A stretch of DNA of 64,000 nt from Paraphaeosphaeria minitans (lineage: Eukaryota > Ascomycota > Dothideomycetes > Pleosporales > Didymosphaeriaceae): positions 558,001 through 622,000 of the forward strand of contig WJXW01000001.1 in assembly GCA_015832175.1 (NCBI GenBank), given 5' to 3'. The notes below the pieces were generated by a model, which was given only the letters and a program-made list of their open reading frames with translations, made no database searches and was not told the DNA's origin. This document shows positions 10,627-23,245 of the stretch, one piece after another. Numbering within the stretch: position 1 is the stretch's first letter; each line of letters starts with the position of its first letter. A program made the translations under genes and the position numbers.

Positions 10627-10751
10627 TAGCTGAGCTACGTTTCGATCGTAGGTCCTCCGGGCTAATTACTTGTTAGTATATGTATTCCAGAGACAAACAC
10701 TTGGTTCAACTTACTTATGAGCCCGGCGCGCTTCCGCTGCGCCACTCAGCT
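10627..10751 (-). tRNA. Initiator tRNA-Met (CAU) with a 53-nt intron
   Basis: Read on the minus strand the gene folds as a full cloverleaf. The acceptor is AGCTGAG paired with CTCAGCT, followed by A73. The D arm is GCGC-AGCGGAA-GCGC. The anticodon stem CCGGG/CCCGG encloses CTCATAA (anticodon CAT). The T arm is CTACG-ATCGAAA-CGTAG. The A1:U72 pair and AUCGAAA T-loop are initiator hallmarks. The exonic part is 72 nt. Between the anticodon loop and the 3' stem lie 53 extra bases, beginning GTAAGT, containing TACTAAC and ending TTAG, so they read as a spliceosomal intron. Cutting one base earlier at the normal 37/38 site gives an equal length but puts G at position 38. A run of five T follows downstream as a Pol III terminator. 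Confidence 0.88.
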
Positions 10752-11238
10752 TTTCTTGAGTGTTGATGAAGTTTTGTCCAAATACAAATACTTATACCTA
10801 ATATAATACGCGAAATTGGAGGATAACCGAACTCTCCATTGCTTGGGTGGTAGTGGGGTGGTGGGGGGTGTTACTAACGGTTGGGTTCAAAGAGATTTCG
10901 TCGTTGTGAGTCATGGAGAGGGGAGAAAAACGGCACAAGATACCGACGGTAGACCATAAGCGAAACAAGGATTCGGTGGACAAACAGAACTCAAGTCAAG
11001 TAGATCGGAAAAATTGAGAGATGAAGATGCTCATCATCAAATACAGACAGACAGAGCAATCCGCACAAAAATGGGACTCAAATACACCGACTCCACAGTC
11101 AAGTCATAACCCCCGATACGAAATACTGGACTAGCAGCAACATCTGTAATATAGCAACTGTGACGATAAAAAAATTGAATCGAGTGCTAGGGTATATCAT
11201 CAATTCTCTCTCTTCCTCTCCTCTCCTCTCAAAGCATC

Positions 11239-12878
11239 CTACACACCCTTCGCCTCAAACAGATGCCCATTTTTACTCAACACCGTCCCCATACCCTTGT
11301 GAATCTCAACCTGGAACGGCTCGAACGGAATCCTCTCCCCATCAACACTGATATAACCTTCCTTTTGGTTCTTGGGTATAATTCTGTACGCGCTAATCTT
11401 CTGATAATTGACATGCGGTAAATCAAAGAACTTGTGCTGCTCTATGGCAAGTAGAGTGGCAATCGATTTCGTGCGTGGCAATGTACCATTGATGCGAACC
11501 AAGTCTAGACAGCCGTCGTCAGGTAGAGCGGCAGGAAAGAAGTTGGCATCCGATGACATGTAGGCAAGGTTGCCCGCATAGAAGTTGCCGAGTTGGTCAT
11601 GCGGAACCAGCTCCCAATCATCTGGCAATGGATCGTTGATAGTCCCGTACTTGAGGGGCGGAATGGCGCATGCCTCACCTGGGGCTGGTAGAGTGCGCTC
11701 ATCCTGAGTGAGCAAGGGCTTTTCCGCCTCTGCGCGATAGGCTGCCCGGACAGCCTCTTTGTTGTCATATTCGACCTTGATAGCTATATCCGCAGGGTAG
11801 ACGGTTTTCTTCAGCAGGCGTACAAGAAAGCCGTACGTAAAGCGGGCGCTACCCATCCAGCGCAGGTTTTCGGTTGCAAGATCGGTTTCAGCGACAATGC
11901 CAGCAGACTGCGAGAGAAAGGAGAGCAGACGGCGGTCACCCTGGGTCACAGAAGCGAGGCCCAGCGGCGTACGGAGACCTTTCACGACAGCCAGAGCGGC
12001 GAGACTCGGGCTGTCGGTACCGTTATGGTTCAGACACAGGGCATTCCCGGACCCGCAGGGAAGCTGGGCGACAGCAATCTTGACCAGAGCGCGCTGCGCA
12101 TCTTTCCTCTTCCCAAATCCATTCCATACCTCGTGCGGGATGCCGTCGCCTGAGCAGCATGCCACCACGTCAAACTGTTCAATGTCCAAATTCTGCGCTA
12201 TCTCAACACCGTGGCCGTTGTGCGTCGTCGATTCCACGTCGAGCTCACAGCGCGCAGCTGCCAGTATGGGTGCGATGTGCTTGTGGTAGATCTGTGTGGC
12301 CTTGCCCTGGCCGCCGAAAGGATTAATCAGCACCTTGATGCGCTTCTGGGGCTGCGATGCACCGTATGCCTTCTCCAGCAGCCGCCACACCCATGCCGTC
12401 GCTAGGTCGCTGTCTGGCTTCTCGAGCTTGTAGCGGATAATCTGCGGCCGGACGACCTGTTTGGACACGGCGTGCGCGTACTGGATGATGACCTCGCCAT
12501 TGTCTGCGGTTTCGGTCCAGAGGACGTTGTAGAAGGGTATCGAGCGCGTTGTCTTGTTATCTGCTCAGTGTCAATGACTGGCTACGCGTCGTGTGAGGCA
12601 TGCTGCTCACTGCCCCCTTCCAGGGAGATGCCGCAGCAGCCTGCGCCTTTGCTTTCCAGGAGCTCATCTGCATCCCGTCAGCGCGCGTGTCTTGAAATCT
12701 CTTCGATCCGGCTGTACGTACCGAGAACGATCAAGGCATCCGTCCCCAGTGTCAGCGAGGCATTCCTGCCCACAGCGAGCGTGGCGGGCACGTCGGTGCG
12801 AGCAGTATTTGGGGTGTTGACTGCCATCGACGGGTCCCTGAAGGGATCAATTGCATCTTCCCCAACGCCGTGCGCCAT
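11239..12878 (-). CDS. LCB4: Sphingoid long-chain base kinase (DAGK-catalytic family), 511 aa
   Basis: Exons 12878..12722, 12667..12611 and 12560..11239 (introns 54 and 50 nt). The enzyme phosphorylates sphingoid bases with ATP to make phytosphingosine or dihydrosphingosine 1-phosphate. Visible motifs in order: VLINPFGGQGKA (P-loop-like C1), CSGDGIPHEVWNG (nucleotide and substrate C2), QLPCGSGNALC (C3), SQSAGIVAETDLATENLRWMGSARF (C4 with the conserved acid), a DDGCLDLVRI block and a C-terminal SVDGERIPFEPFQVEI block. The N-terminal exon has TLAVGRNASLTLGTDALIV, typical of the fungal Lcb4 leader. The length fits the fungal family (about 480-520 aa). An in-frame ATG nine codons upstream (12905) is an alternative start; I prefer 12878. 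Yeast has two paralogues, so the LCB4 versus LCB5 label is nominal. Confidence 0.92.
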
Positions 12879-13834
12879 GTTCACGATGAAGGAGTGTATG
12901 TACAAGTCTGCATGGTGCAGGAACAGCCACAGGAGGAACGATCACGCGTCAGCGGATGTCCGGGAGGGAGAACCTGGCGTTGATCTTTCACAAGCGGGTG
13001 AGGAAGCGGGCCCCTGTTGAGCCGAGGCTCCAGATTCCTACCACCATCAGGTTGCGCCTGCCTGATCATACATTTCTAGTCAATCAATGCCACCCGGAAC
13101 CCAAGGAAATATCGCCAATCATATTAATTTGCATGTTGCTGGAAACAGATGCAGCTACCTACAACCCTCGGGGCTTGATTAAGATTGCAGGCCAATGTCA
13201 ACGTGTAAAATGCCCACCTCTGTCATGAACATGTATACTTGCGGTCATACTTATAACGATCTTGTTCACAACTACGTACACTTCGACTTCATGATGACAG
13301 ATGCAGAAGCGCAAGTGCCGGATCGAACCAAAGCTTGAGACAACTGTAAAAGTAGACAATATATGCGTATGGGGCAGGCGTTGTTGGACTCGCTGCTATT
13401 GTTGGGGCAGTCTGGTTTAGTCTACGTTTGCGATAAAGGAAACGTGGCCATGCGTACGGTGATGACCTCCCGGCGTATAGTGGCAACCCTCCAACGAATG
13501 GATATGCAAACGAGACAAGCGGTGGAATCGCTAGGGGCAACGATCGCAGCAGAAAGTGCACAGAGGCCGAGTGAGTTGGAGAGTGGTAGTGTCATGAGTA
13601 GGAAGTCACCCAGGTGTGAATTCGACAGTCCTGGAGATATTAGAGAGCAAATATCGAAGCCTTTATGCCTTGAATGTCGAGTTACCGCAACACTACAAAC
13701 ATCTTAATACTCTCTACATCCACGATGATTGTGGATTGACACTCGACCATGCACCTCGGCGTACAGTGTACGCGAGGCATCTAAATCCTTGTTTTGTATC
13801 CTCACCGAAATCTGTGCATGCAAGCCGCAGAGGC
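12879..13834. other. Intergenic, nothing recognised
   Basis: This lies between the 5' end of the base kinase and the 3' end of beta-COP. The longest frame (13363-13707, 114 codons) has no recognisable feature. Confidence 0.5.
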
Positions 13835-16800
13835 TCACTTATTCAAACCCTTTAAGCTGCCCAAGCTAAGCGCCAAACCCTGGCTTCTCGACCGAATTCT
13901 CACGAAACCTGTAATCGGTCCATTGATGCCCTCTTGCTCGATGCTCAAGTTGGCCAGCGCATCCTCACCTGTTCAAAATTAGTACACAAGCTTCCCTTAT
14001 CTACGGGGATGCAGACTTACCGAACACACTCCGAGCATACAAATTCGCAGACAAAAACTGGCAGTCGCCCTTCATACTTGCCTCTGGCGTCAGGCAGGAC
14101 ATGTTGGTTGATGCCATAAGCTGCTTGAGGAAGTCGCGTAGTGTTTTGGCCTTGGAGTTGATGTTAACCTTGTTCTCCCACTCGAACTCGGTCCACATTG
14201 TGCGGAATTGAGTCTCCGTGCAGTAGGCTGGCTTGATGTAGTCCATGATATCGATGTGCACGTCATTGAGGATGACGACGTTGGAGTCGATGCCCTTCTC
14301 ACTACAGGTTGTTAGCATTGGTGCGCTACACCCGGTGAAATGGACTTACCCCTCGTATATTATGTTACCAAATATGACGCCTGTATCCGTTGAAGAGACC
14401 TTGATGGTAGCTTGGAGGTTGATAAAGTCGTGCGGGCCAACATTTTGCGTTGGCGGCCGTTCGACGACTTTGAGGTCGCCAAGGGTGGCGAACTCGACAG
14501 TAAGGTTTTGGAGAGTCTCGGTTGTTTGGTTGACTAGTAGTACATCCAGAACAATGTCGAACTGGTGTACCTTGATATAGGCTTCCGCGTAGACCGGATC
14601 CGAAAAGCCAGTGAGTTGCTGCACCCGGCTAAGTTTCGATGTGAGATCTTCTGTAGCTGTGTCCCCGCCAGTCGCTCTTTCAAGATCTTCTGCGACCTCG
14701 TCTGAGCCTTCTGCGTCCTTCTTCTTAAGTTGTCTTATCGAGAAAGAGTCATCGACATTGATCGCAGACTTCGCTTTCTCGGATGCTTCTTTCGCTACCC
14801 GCTTCTTTTCCTCCGCTTGGACCATGATCCTAAAAGATTTCCGCGTATCTTCGAGGTAGACAGCTTCAAGCTCTTTCTTCTGCGCGAACTCGGAAAGTGA
14901 CCGCACGCAAGACATGATGCGGTCGACGGAGTCCTCGTCAATGAATGTCTTCACAAACTGAGACTGACCGACGCGAATGATGGATATCATGATAAGCATA
15001 GCTTCTGCCCTTAGACGGTTGGTCTGTGCAGTGTCCTGTGAGATCTCTGAGATGCGCATCACGAGTTTGGTAAGGGTGCTAGATAACACAGCCGCAAGGT
15101 AATAGTCGCCGTCAAGGATGAGCTGGCGCAGCGGTGGCTTCTGGGAGTTTTTGACGACTTCGAGTTTCGCCTTGGCAGCAGCAGAAGATGTAAGGGCACT
15201 TTCGGTCGCGTACGTGCCGTCTGCAAGCACTTTGCGTGACCCCGAGGGCGCGGCGGGTTTTGCGTTTCCGTTGACCTGTTCCGCAGGCTCCTTGCCTTCC
15301 GAGGCCTCGTCCAACAGCCTCTGCTCGGAACTCAGGATAGGAATCTCCCCGAGTGATGCGCGAATACCTCGCCATGCGTCACGGATGTCCTTAGCTTCCA
15401 ACGAGAACTCTCCGATAATCCAAAGGACACCACGGTAGACTTTTCCTGCGCGAACTTCGCCCAGAGTTATGACAAGTCGCTGAACGATGGAGGCCCTGAG
15501 ATCTGGGAAGCGCTCTACGACTTCTTTTACAAAAGAGATGACATCCACGGCCGATGCGTTGCTGCTGACATCGGAGATGAAATCCATGAGCGAGCCGACA
15601 ACGCTCGCAGCAACCTCGGGGAACTTGATAGCGGACTGGTGTATGGCAGAGATGAGCAGTGAGCGATATTCAGTGTTCTTCTCGTATTGTTCGTCGACAG
15701 TCTTCACCAATTCCTTCTTGAGCAGCAGGACCACCTCTTCGACATTGCGGCTTGTGACCATTTCCAATGCAATGTGGAGCGCTTTTTTCCGCACATCCAA
15801 GTCTGGGCTCGACAAAACACGGAGGATCTCCATGGTAAGATCATCCAACACACCCTCATTCTTCTGGCGGAGTTGGTCTACACGCTCCAGAACGATGAGC
15901 TTAACGTTGTTGTCAGGCTCCCTGACTGCCAGTTCCACAAATTTTCCTGCGGCTGCCTTTACGGCCACGGGGTTGGAGGTAAGAGAGGTGAGTGCGTGCG
16001 CAGCTTCGTAGATGACTGTGGACACGCTAGACTCTAGCAGATCGAAGATCAGTCGCAGATACCGCGCCTTGTTCGATGGGTTGATGAGGGCGTCTTTCCG
16101 GATGAATTCCAATTCGGCGAGCAAAACCAGCTCATCGTGGTTGGGAATCGAGTCGAAGACCGTGCTCAAGTACTCCAAGGCCTTTTCGTGGCTGATCGAA
16201 ACGAGAGCGGCGAAAGCATTGCGCTTGCAGGTCGCGTCGTTTTCGTCATCGAGGAATGTGACGAGAAGATCAGGAGCATCTGGTAGAAGCTCAGGTAGAT
16301 GTGTGAAGATGGATGCGATCGCGAAAGTTGCGTTCTTTCGCACGTACGCGTGTCTATGTGTGAGACATTGTCGGACGGGTTCTAGAGGTCTTGTAAGCAC
16401 CATGGATATGCAAGTGGACTGGGATGCCTACGAAGAAGTGGTTCTACAAGCTCGGCATCCCGCAATTTCGTCCTGTATATTGTCAGCAGCATACAACCTC
16501 GCTAAGCTAGGTCCATACACGAAGCGCAATGTGTTTCCCCGCACGTATTCGTTAGGTGCTTGCAAGTCGAATCGAATGGCGTTGCTGTGGGCAGTCAGCG
16601 TCTTCCTTCTGGTATCAGCGTCGTCGTGTGCGCCCACCAGACCAAGATCCATTCCTGACGCAGCTTCCCCTGGGCATCATATTTCGGGCACACTTCAAAG
16701 AAGAAGTACATAAGCTTCTTCAAGGGCTTGGACTTGGAGGGCATGACGAATCGTATTATATGCATGAGCAAGCCGGTCTGGGGGTCGCCGTTGAGCATGA

Positions 16801-17059
16801 TGGAGAGGACCTTCTTCTGTAGGTTTATCAGCGGAAGCCTGCAACGCGGGGTATCATGAACGGCAGGGGAGACGTACCATGGTCTCAATCTTCTGCTCAT
16901 CCGAGCCCTTCTCCAAGGAGTTCTTGAGGTCATTCTGAGAAGGGACGTCGGCGATGTTGTCCTGGTGGACCTGTTGACCGCTCGTCAGCGGGGAGCTTCA
17001 CCACCATCAGCCGCTGTAGACCATACCAAGCTGTATGCGCTCTCTAAGAAGGTCGCCAT
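13835..17059 (-). CDS. SEC26: Coatomer subunit beta (beta-COP), 952 aa
   Basis: Eight exons: 17059..17027, 16970..16878, 16816..16638, 16584..16519, 16472..16432, 16381..14350, 14301..14021, 13968..13835. Beta-COP is part of the COPI coat that drives Golgi-to-ER and intra-Golgi transport. The N-terminus (MATFLESAYSLVHQDN) and the blocks GDPQTGLLMHIIRFVMPSKS, CNAIRFDLQAPNEYVRGNTLRF, CLTHRHAYVRKNATFAIASIF and DENDATCKRNAFAAL are the adaptin-like HEAT solenoid. The C-terminal third (LQQLTGFSDPVYAEAYIKVHQFDIVLDVLLVNQT, then the YIKPAYCTETQFRTMWTEFEWENKV platform) is the appendage. The length equals the usual about 950 aa. The intron 16382-16431 needs the CTCTAG acceptor, since the nearer ACAAG would put a stop in frame. 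The gene is head-to-head with mago. Confidence 0.97.
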
Positions 17060-17504
17060 GTTGCCAGCTTAGCAGCTTCACCTGCTACACGTCTGCGCAA
17101 TCTCTTGGTGTCGTGCCGCAATGGCTCCGGGCGACAGCAGTGCGATCAATGCTCTCAGTGCTGTGTATGGGCGGACTGCTACGTGGAAGGAACGGCGGCC
17201 GCGGCGGTGAAAATCGGATTGCGGCGAGGTAGGAGGAGAGAGAGTCGAGCAGGGTGGAAGGCTTGCCGGGCGCCAGTAGGTGGCTTCGGTAATTCGGACG
17301 CGCTCCGCAATGTAGATGCCTTCTACTATTCAATGTCCAGGTGTCTGCTTGAGAATAGTGGTCCAAGGCGCTTGGCGGAACTCGCTAAACCGACCAGGGT
17401 CGGTCGACGACCGTGAACTGCTACAAAACATAGATATCAGGCTGCGTCCGCCCGCATCAACGCGCTTGCACCGATCAACCGAGCAGCAAGCCGCATCGCC
17501 CGCC
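17060..17504. promoter_or_regulatory. Shared divergent promoter of SEC26 and mago
   Basis: The 445 bp between the two opposing start codons must contain both promoters. I see no clear TATA box, and no gene is supported inside it. Confidence 0.45.
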
Positions 17505-18375
17505 ATGGCCTCCGAGAACAAGGTCAATAACGAGCCTTTCTACCTGCGCTACTAGTGCGTTTCCTTCGGTGAAAGCACGTGTTCATGCTAAGTATCACAG
17601 CTCCGGTCACCAAGGACGGTTCGGCCACGAGTTCCTAGGTTTGTACTTGTCTGCCGAGCGACTGGACTGGGCTAATCATTGTAGAGTTTGACTTTCGCGT
17701 GTTGGGAGACGGCCGCAGTGCATCCACACGATATGCGAACAACTCTAACTACCGCAATGATTCGCTGATTCGCAAAGAGAGTAAGAGACGCGGTACCGCT
17801 TTCTTGTGGCACTCACTGATCGTTGTATTCAGTGTGCGTGAGCCATGCTGTGGTGAACGAGATCAGGCAGATCGTCAAGGACAGCGAGATCATGAAGTAC
17901 GTTGGAGGCGTATGATGTTTGACAGAACACCGTCTAACATGACCGCAGGGAAGATGACACCAAATGGCCACAGAAGAACAAGGACGGCCGACAAGAGCTG
18001 GAAATAAGGCTGGGCAACGAGCACATTTCTTTTGAGGTACGCACTCACCAGCGTCTCAGGACTGCTCGTTTCCCTGCGTTGCCAACATCCAAACCACGTC
18101 TCGAAAGACTTCCTCTCACGTGTTTTGCGGTGCCATTGGGATCACGCGAATCAAACACTGCTCTCATTACTAACCTTTTCCAGACGGCGAAAATCGGTTC
18201 CCTCCAGGATGTGTCTGACTCCTCTGACCCCGAGGGCCTCCGCGTATTCTACTACCTGGTGCAGGACCTCAAAGCCTTGGTGTTCTCACTGATCAACCTG
18301 CACTTCAAGGTATAGTTATCATCAACAATACTCGAGTACGCATGCTTACGAGTGCCGCAGATCAAGCCAATCTGA
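17505..18375 (+). CDS. mago: Mago nashi, exon junction complex core subunit, 158 aa
   Basis: Seven exons: 17505..17554, 17601..17638, 17685..17780, 17833..17896, 17949..18036, 18184..18309, 18361..18375. The last exon encodes only IKPI and the stop. The protein reads [22 protein letters not shown], then [52 protein letters not shown] and [22 protein letters not shown], nearly identical to Mago throughout. Mago binds Y14 and clamps eIF4A3 onto spliced mRNA upstream of exon junctions. A short insertion ([11 protein letters not shown]) sits in the loop before the last helix. Six introns in a 158-codon gene is dense even for this window. UPF3, another EJC/NMD factor, lies 45 kb away. Confidence 0.97.
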
Positions 18376-19130
18376 GCCAGACCTGAAAGTTTGGGCGAAT
18401 GCCGGATTTGCTTTTGCTGCGAGCAATTAAATCAGGGTAGAAAAACAGGCGAATACGGCGCGGTACCGTGCCACCTGTGTGTGGGCCGCAAGGCGTCTGG
18501 GGTATAGAATCATCAATGACCTATGATTATCAGCAGCGCATGGCAGCTGTCGTCGAGACTAGCTGGAGCGCGTGCGCTCACATAGCCGACAGACCAGATG
18601 GAATGGATTGCAATGCAATGCACGGTTAGGCCCATATCCGCAGCGTCTTCGCGCCGTGATGCAAGACAGTTCAGCCAGCGTCGCCAAGCTCGTCACCACT
18701 TGGCTGGGTCCGCGGTTGGCGCTGATTGACTCTTGCCAGATGTCACGTCAGGTGGGAACAGCTGGCAGACAGATTGAGATGCTGCCAATTCGCATCGGAA
18801 CCAGCAGCAGCAGCAGCAGCAGTGGCATCGGCATCGGCATGAAGGTGGACGTGATTGTGCCTGGCGGGCCACGCAGGGCCGCAGCCGTGACCCGTCGCCC
18901 TTGTCCCACACGACAGCACGCGAACTAGCCCCGGCTCCTTCCCCCGCAATAGCGCACGAGTAAGCCCCATCAAGCCCAGCCGTCACTCCAGATGTCGAGT
19001 CCGCATCAACATGACATTGCACCACCTCTGACCCTGGATCTCCATTAAGCTGGAATCGCGTTGTCCATTCCTCTTCCATCCCATGATTTTGTAGTCTTAT
19101 TGTTCGTAGTCCACCCTCTTCCCGCCGGTC
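18376..19130. other. Intergenic with a CAG repeat
   Basis: This is the 3' flank of mago and 5' flank of GID4. It contains a (CAG)7-like run at about 18804-18824 followed by GGCATC repeats. Frames overlapping the run (18572-18928, and 18693-19238 on the minus strand) are low complexity and unsupported. Confidence 0.5.
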
Positions 19131-20307
19131 ATGCCTATCGACGACATCGCGGCCGTGCTCACGCCGCCAGTTGACGAGCATGGGAGCACCGGCCGCTCCA
19201 CATGTCCACCGGAGGAACTGCGCATTCACGCAACACACACTGCCAACGTCGCCCCCTCTTCACGCGATGCCCTCAGTGACGATGTCCCAATACACGCCCC
19301 AGCACAGCAGCCGACGCCGCCTCCTACCCATGATCCAGCATCGCCTGCGCGCACACAGTCGTCGGCAGAAACACACCCGAAACCCATAGAAACGTCGATC
19401 GAAGGCCTTCTCAAAGACATACCCACACCAATGAGCACAGTGGACGACGGTGCTGAAGAATCCAGGCACGCACATGCTTCACCGCTTTCAGCGACAGCAC
19501 CGACGACCGCCGCCTGGTCGCAACAGAGATACCCCACACCATCGTACTCAGCTCACAGAGTAGGTTGCACAATGCTGTCGCCGCAAGACGCGCGCATTGC
19601 TCGTTACTCACTGCCTCTAGTTCCTTCCCAACTCCTCGTCGTCGCTGCTCCGCCCTGCCAGTCGCTTCAAGGGAAACCAAACCTCCGATCGGCAGCAGTA
19701 CGAGGTCGAAGTCGAGATCAAATACGTAGACATGCGCGAGTCGTTCCTGTGCGGATATCTGCGCATCAAAGGTGCGCGCCCAGCGCGGTCCCAATCTCAC
19801 CATTTGCCCGCAACTAACAGAATCTAGGCCTGACAGAAGATCACCCGAGCTTGACCACATACTTTGAAGGCGAAATAATTGGCAGCAAATATACTTTCAT
19901 CACACAGCATCCTGAATGGGGCTCGAACGAAAAGGTCGATCGGCAACACTGGGGTAGATTCTCTGCCTACAAGCCGCTCTCCAAATACTCGTCACGACCA
20001 GAGCTGGTGTCAAAGGACTGGATGCAGAAAGAACACCTGTTCATGCGCTGGAAGGAGTATTTTCTGGTTCCCGACCACCGCGTCAAAACCATAAACGGTG
20101 CGAGTTTCGAGGGATTCTATTACATCTGCTTCAACCAGATCTCCGGCAGCATCGAAGGGATATACTTCCACGCTAAGAGCGAGAAGTGAGTTCTACCTCC
20201 TCGCCTCCATTTAAAGTTCGACCGCTAATGCGCGAGCCAGGTTCCAAAAGTTGCAATTGGAGCACGTGGAGGACCACGGGTGCCAGGGCGCAATCGAGTT
20301 CCGATAA
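19131..20307 (+). CDS. GID4: GID4/Vid24 substrate receptor of the GID ubiquitin ligase, 334 aa
   Basis: Four exons: 19131..19559, 19621..19771, 19828..20185, 20241..20307. The N-terminal 143 residues are disordered (Pro, Thr, Ser, Ala rich). The Vid24 beta-barrel follows: [124 protein letters not shown] and a terminal IEFR. GID4 recognises proline N-degrons on gluconeogenic enzymes when glucose returns and hands them to the GID/CTLH E3 ligase. The terminal EFR is conserved because the C-terminus lines the degron pocket. The N-terminal ATG at 19131 is the first in frame. Confidence 0.94.
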
Positions 20308-20760
20308 CTTTGACGACTTCTGTTGTTCATGGACGGCGAAGAAAGGAGCATGTAAATGTAATTTGGGGCACAAACGGTACACAGCATTCTTGGATGGACA
20401 CGCAAGCGTTATGGGTCCTTCTTCTATCTACGACCTTTGAGACCTTCCTCTTATACAGATTCCACTTTTGTCTACTACCAACTTTAATGCGGTTGCCTAT
20501 TTAGCAGTGCGCCACGAAGGCTAGCTTGCATGACAATGCATACTATTCTTCGAAACTTGAATGCTGGGTTTTACCTTCCATACCTCGCGTAGATGCGCCG
20601 TGTTACCTATGTTACGTATCATTGTAAATCGTGGGTTTCAAGGCTCTTGGAAGCGAGAAGCTTGACCCACAACAGCGCTTCGCTTCTATCAACCTAGCCG
20701 CTGGCCAACCAAAACCGTACACCCTTGGACGCTCACCTCCAGCACCACTCCAGACCTACA
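20308..20760. other. Intergenic, nothing recognised
   Basis: This is the spacer between GID4 and TRM8, which run the same way. No gene or repeat stands out. Confidence 0.5.
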
Positions 20761-21801
<1,041 letters not shown>

Positions 21802-21998
21802 AAAGTATGATGATGCCAGCCAAACGACACGAAGAACAAGGGATGGAGGCAACCTGTTTGATCAGTCCAGAGCAAATGCTTCTGGAATCTGGTATCTAGA
21901 CTTTTCCGAACCCTAATATGCATGCAAATGCAAGATCTACGCCCCCAAACGCCGCGCTTGAATGACACTTATGCCCTCCTTCCCAGCTACGCACCAGC

Positions 21999-22800
21999 TC
22001 AATCCTCAATTCCACCCCACTCCTCCTCTTCCTCCTCTTCCATATCAGCATCTTTTCCCCCCTCCCCCTCCAGCCCCCTCCACGCCCTCAACCTCTCATC
22101 CCCCAGCGTCTCCTTTGCCGCATTCCTCACAACCTTCAGCCTCCCTTCCTTCGCCAGCGCCTCCACCGGCGAACACAGCGCCTCCAGCACCTCCCTCTTT
22201 GATTCGCTCCACTCCGCATCGACCTTCTCCAGCTCATCAACCCACACATCCAGCACATGAAACCTCAGCCCATTCGGGATCTTGGTGTCTTGCGCATTCA
22301 GCGGGAACTCAACCATAATCTCGCCATGCTGCTTCACGCCCTCCTCGTTCCTCCAGCTGTTGGCCGCGAGAAACCGGAACGACGCACTGACGTACTGGCG
22401 GATGAGGTAGAGGTATTTGTCGAGGCGGAGCGCTTCGATGTTTGTCCACTCGCGGGCGATGGTGGCCCAGAAGGCACGGAGGAAGGGGAGCACGACGGGC
22501 GCCTTCAAGCTCGAGGGGAGGCTGGCGAGGGAGCGGGAGAGGGCTTGCTGCTGCGTGGGTTTGTCCTGCATCCACAGGCCTGGTTCGGTCTTGTCAGCGG
22601 AAGTGGAATAGAGATTCTCTGGGGAGTGTGTGTTCTGTACAGTAGAATAACCCCTTCCACAGCTTGAGCAGGTCGAGTTCTGGAATTTCGGAGCGGGACG
22701 AGAGGAATGCGCGGAGCGAGGCGAGGGCGGAGTCGCGCGTGCGCTTATCGCTCGAGGCGAGGTTCTTGATGAAGGGGCTGCTTTGCGCGTCGTCTGCCAT
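21999..22800 (-). CDS. RRP1: RRP1/NOP52 ribosomal RNA processing protein, 246 aa
   Basis: Exons 22800..22641 and 22579..21999, one 61-nt intron. Rrp1 works in the nucleolus in 27S pre-rRNA processing and 60S assembly. The sequence shows [26 protein letters not shown], then [77 protein letters not shown] and a long acidic tail ([10 protein letters not shown]). These are the Nop52 hallmarks. The spliced protein has the usual size of the short fungal form. The acidic C-terminus is encoded by a GAG/GAA run. Confidence 0.94.
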
Positions 22801-23245
22801 TGTGTGCGGATCTGTGCTCGCGCCTGGGGTGCTTGAGGATTAGGCTTTGCGATCAGGCTGGCTGGCTGCAAGAGTTGCGCGGGACGGGACGCGATCCAAA
22901 ATTTAAGGTTATCGATAAGGATGCTCGGATTGGAATTTGGACGTGAACATGCTAGCGTGCTGGACACGACTATTAGGATCTAGGATGCATAGTTGTCTAG
23001 AACTATATATAAATACATATATATGTGTTTTGGTAGTCATCTTGTTCGTCCGCTAACGTACTACCTAATAGACGAGTACCTATCTTTGCACTTTCTCACT
23101 CGCTTCAACGTTGAGCAGGCCACACGCCGATCGCACACTGCGCAGCTCAACGCGTACACACGGTCCGATACAATCAAACATCACGGCTAAGCTAAGCCCT
23201 CTCTCCGTCCATCGGGGCCTTCTCTCGCTGTAGCTGTACACGGTC
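22801..23245. promoter_or_regulatory. Divergent promoter of RRP1 and the GrpB-like gene
   Basis: A 445-bp head-to-head spacer. An AT-rich stretch (TATATATAAATACATATATATG) lies near 23004-23026. No gene is supported inside. Confidence 0.4.

Larger units (their letters stand above)
9264..11238. other. Intergenic region containing a tRNA gene
   Basis: Apart from the tRNA-iMet gene (10627-10751) and a tRNA-like hairpin (10558-10598), I see no supported gene. The short frames at 9825-10079 and 10111-10341 have no recognisable similarity. Confidence 0.5.

Noticed and set aside
13320..13345. GGTTCGATCC-like B-box on the minus strand
   Set aside because: The flanks cannot form a T-stem or acceptor stem, so it is not a tRNA.
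16382..16432. ACAAG as the acceptor of a beta-COP intron
   Set aside because: It gives a stop immediately after joining; CTCTAG downstream gives the conserved protein.
18693..19238. 181-codon minus-strand frame over the CAG repeat
   Set aside because: Its Cys run comes from the repeat, and it overlaps the promoter and first codons of GID4 on the other strand.
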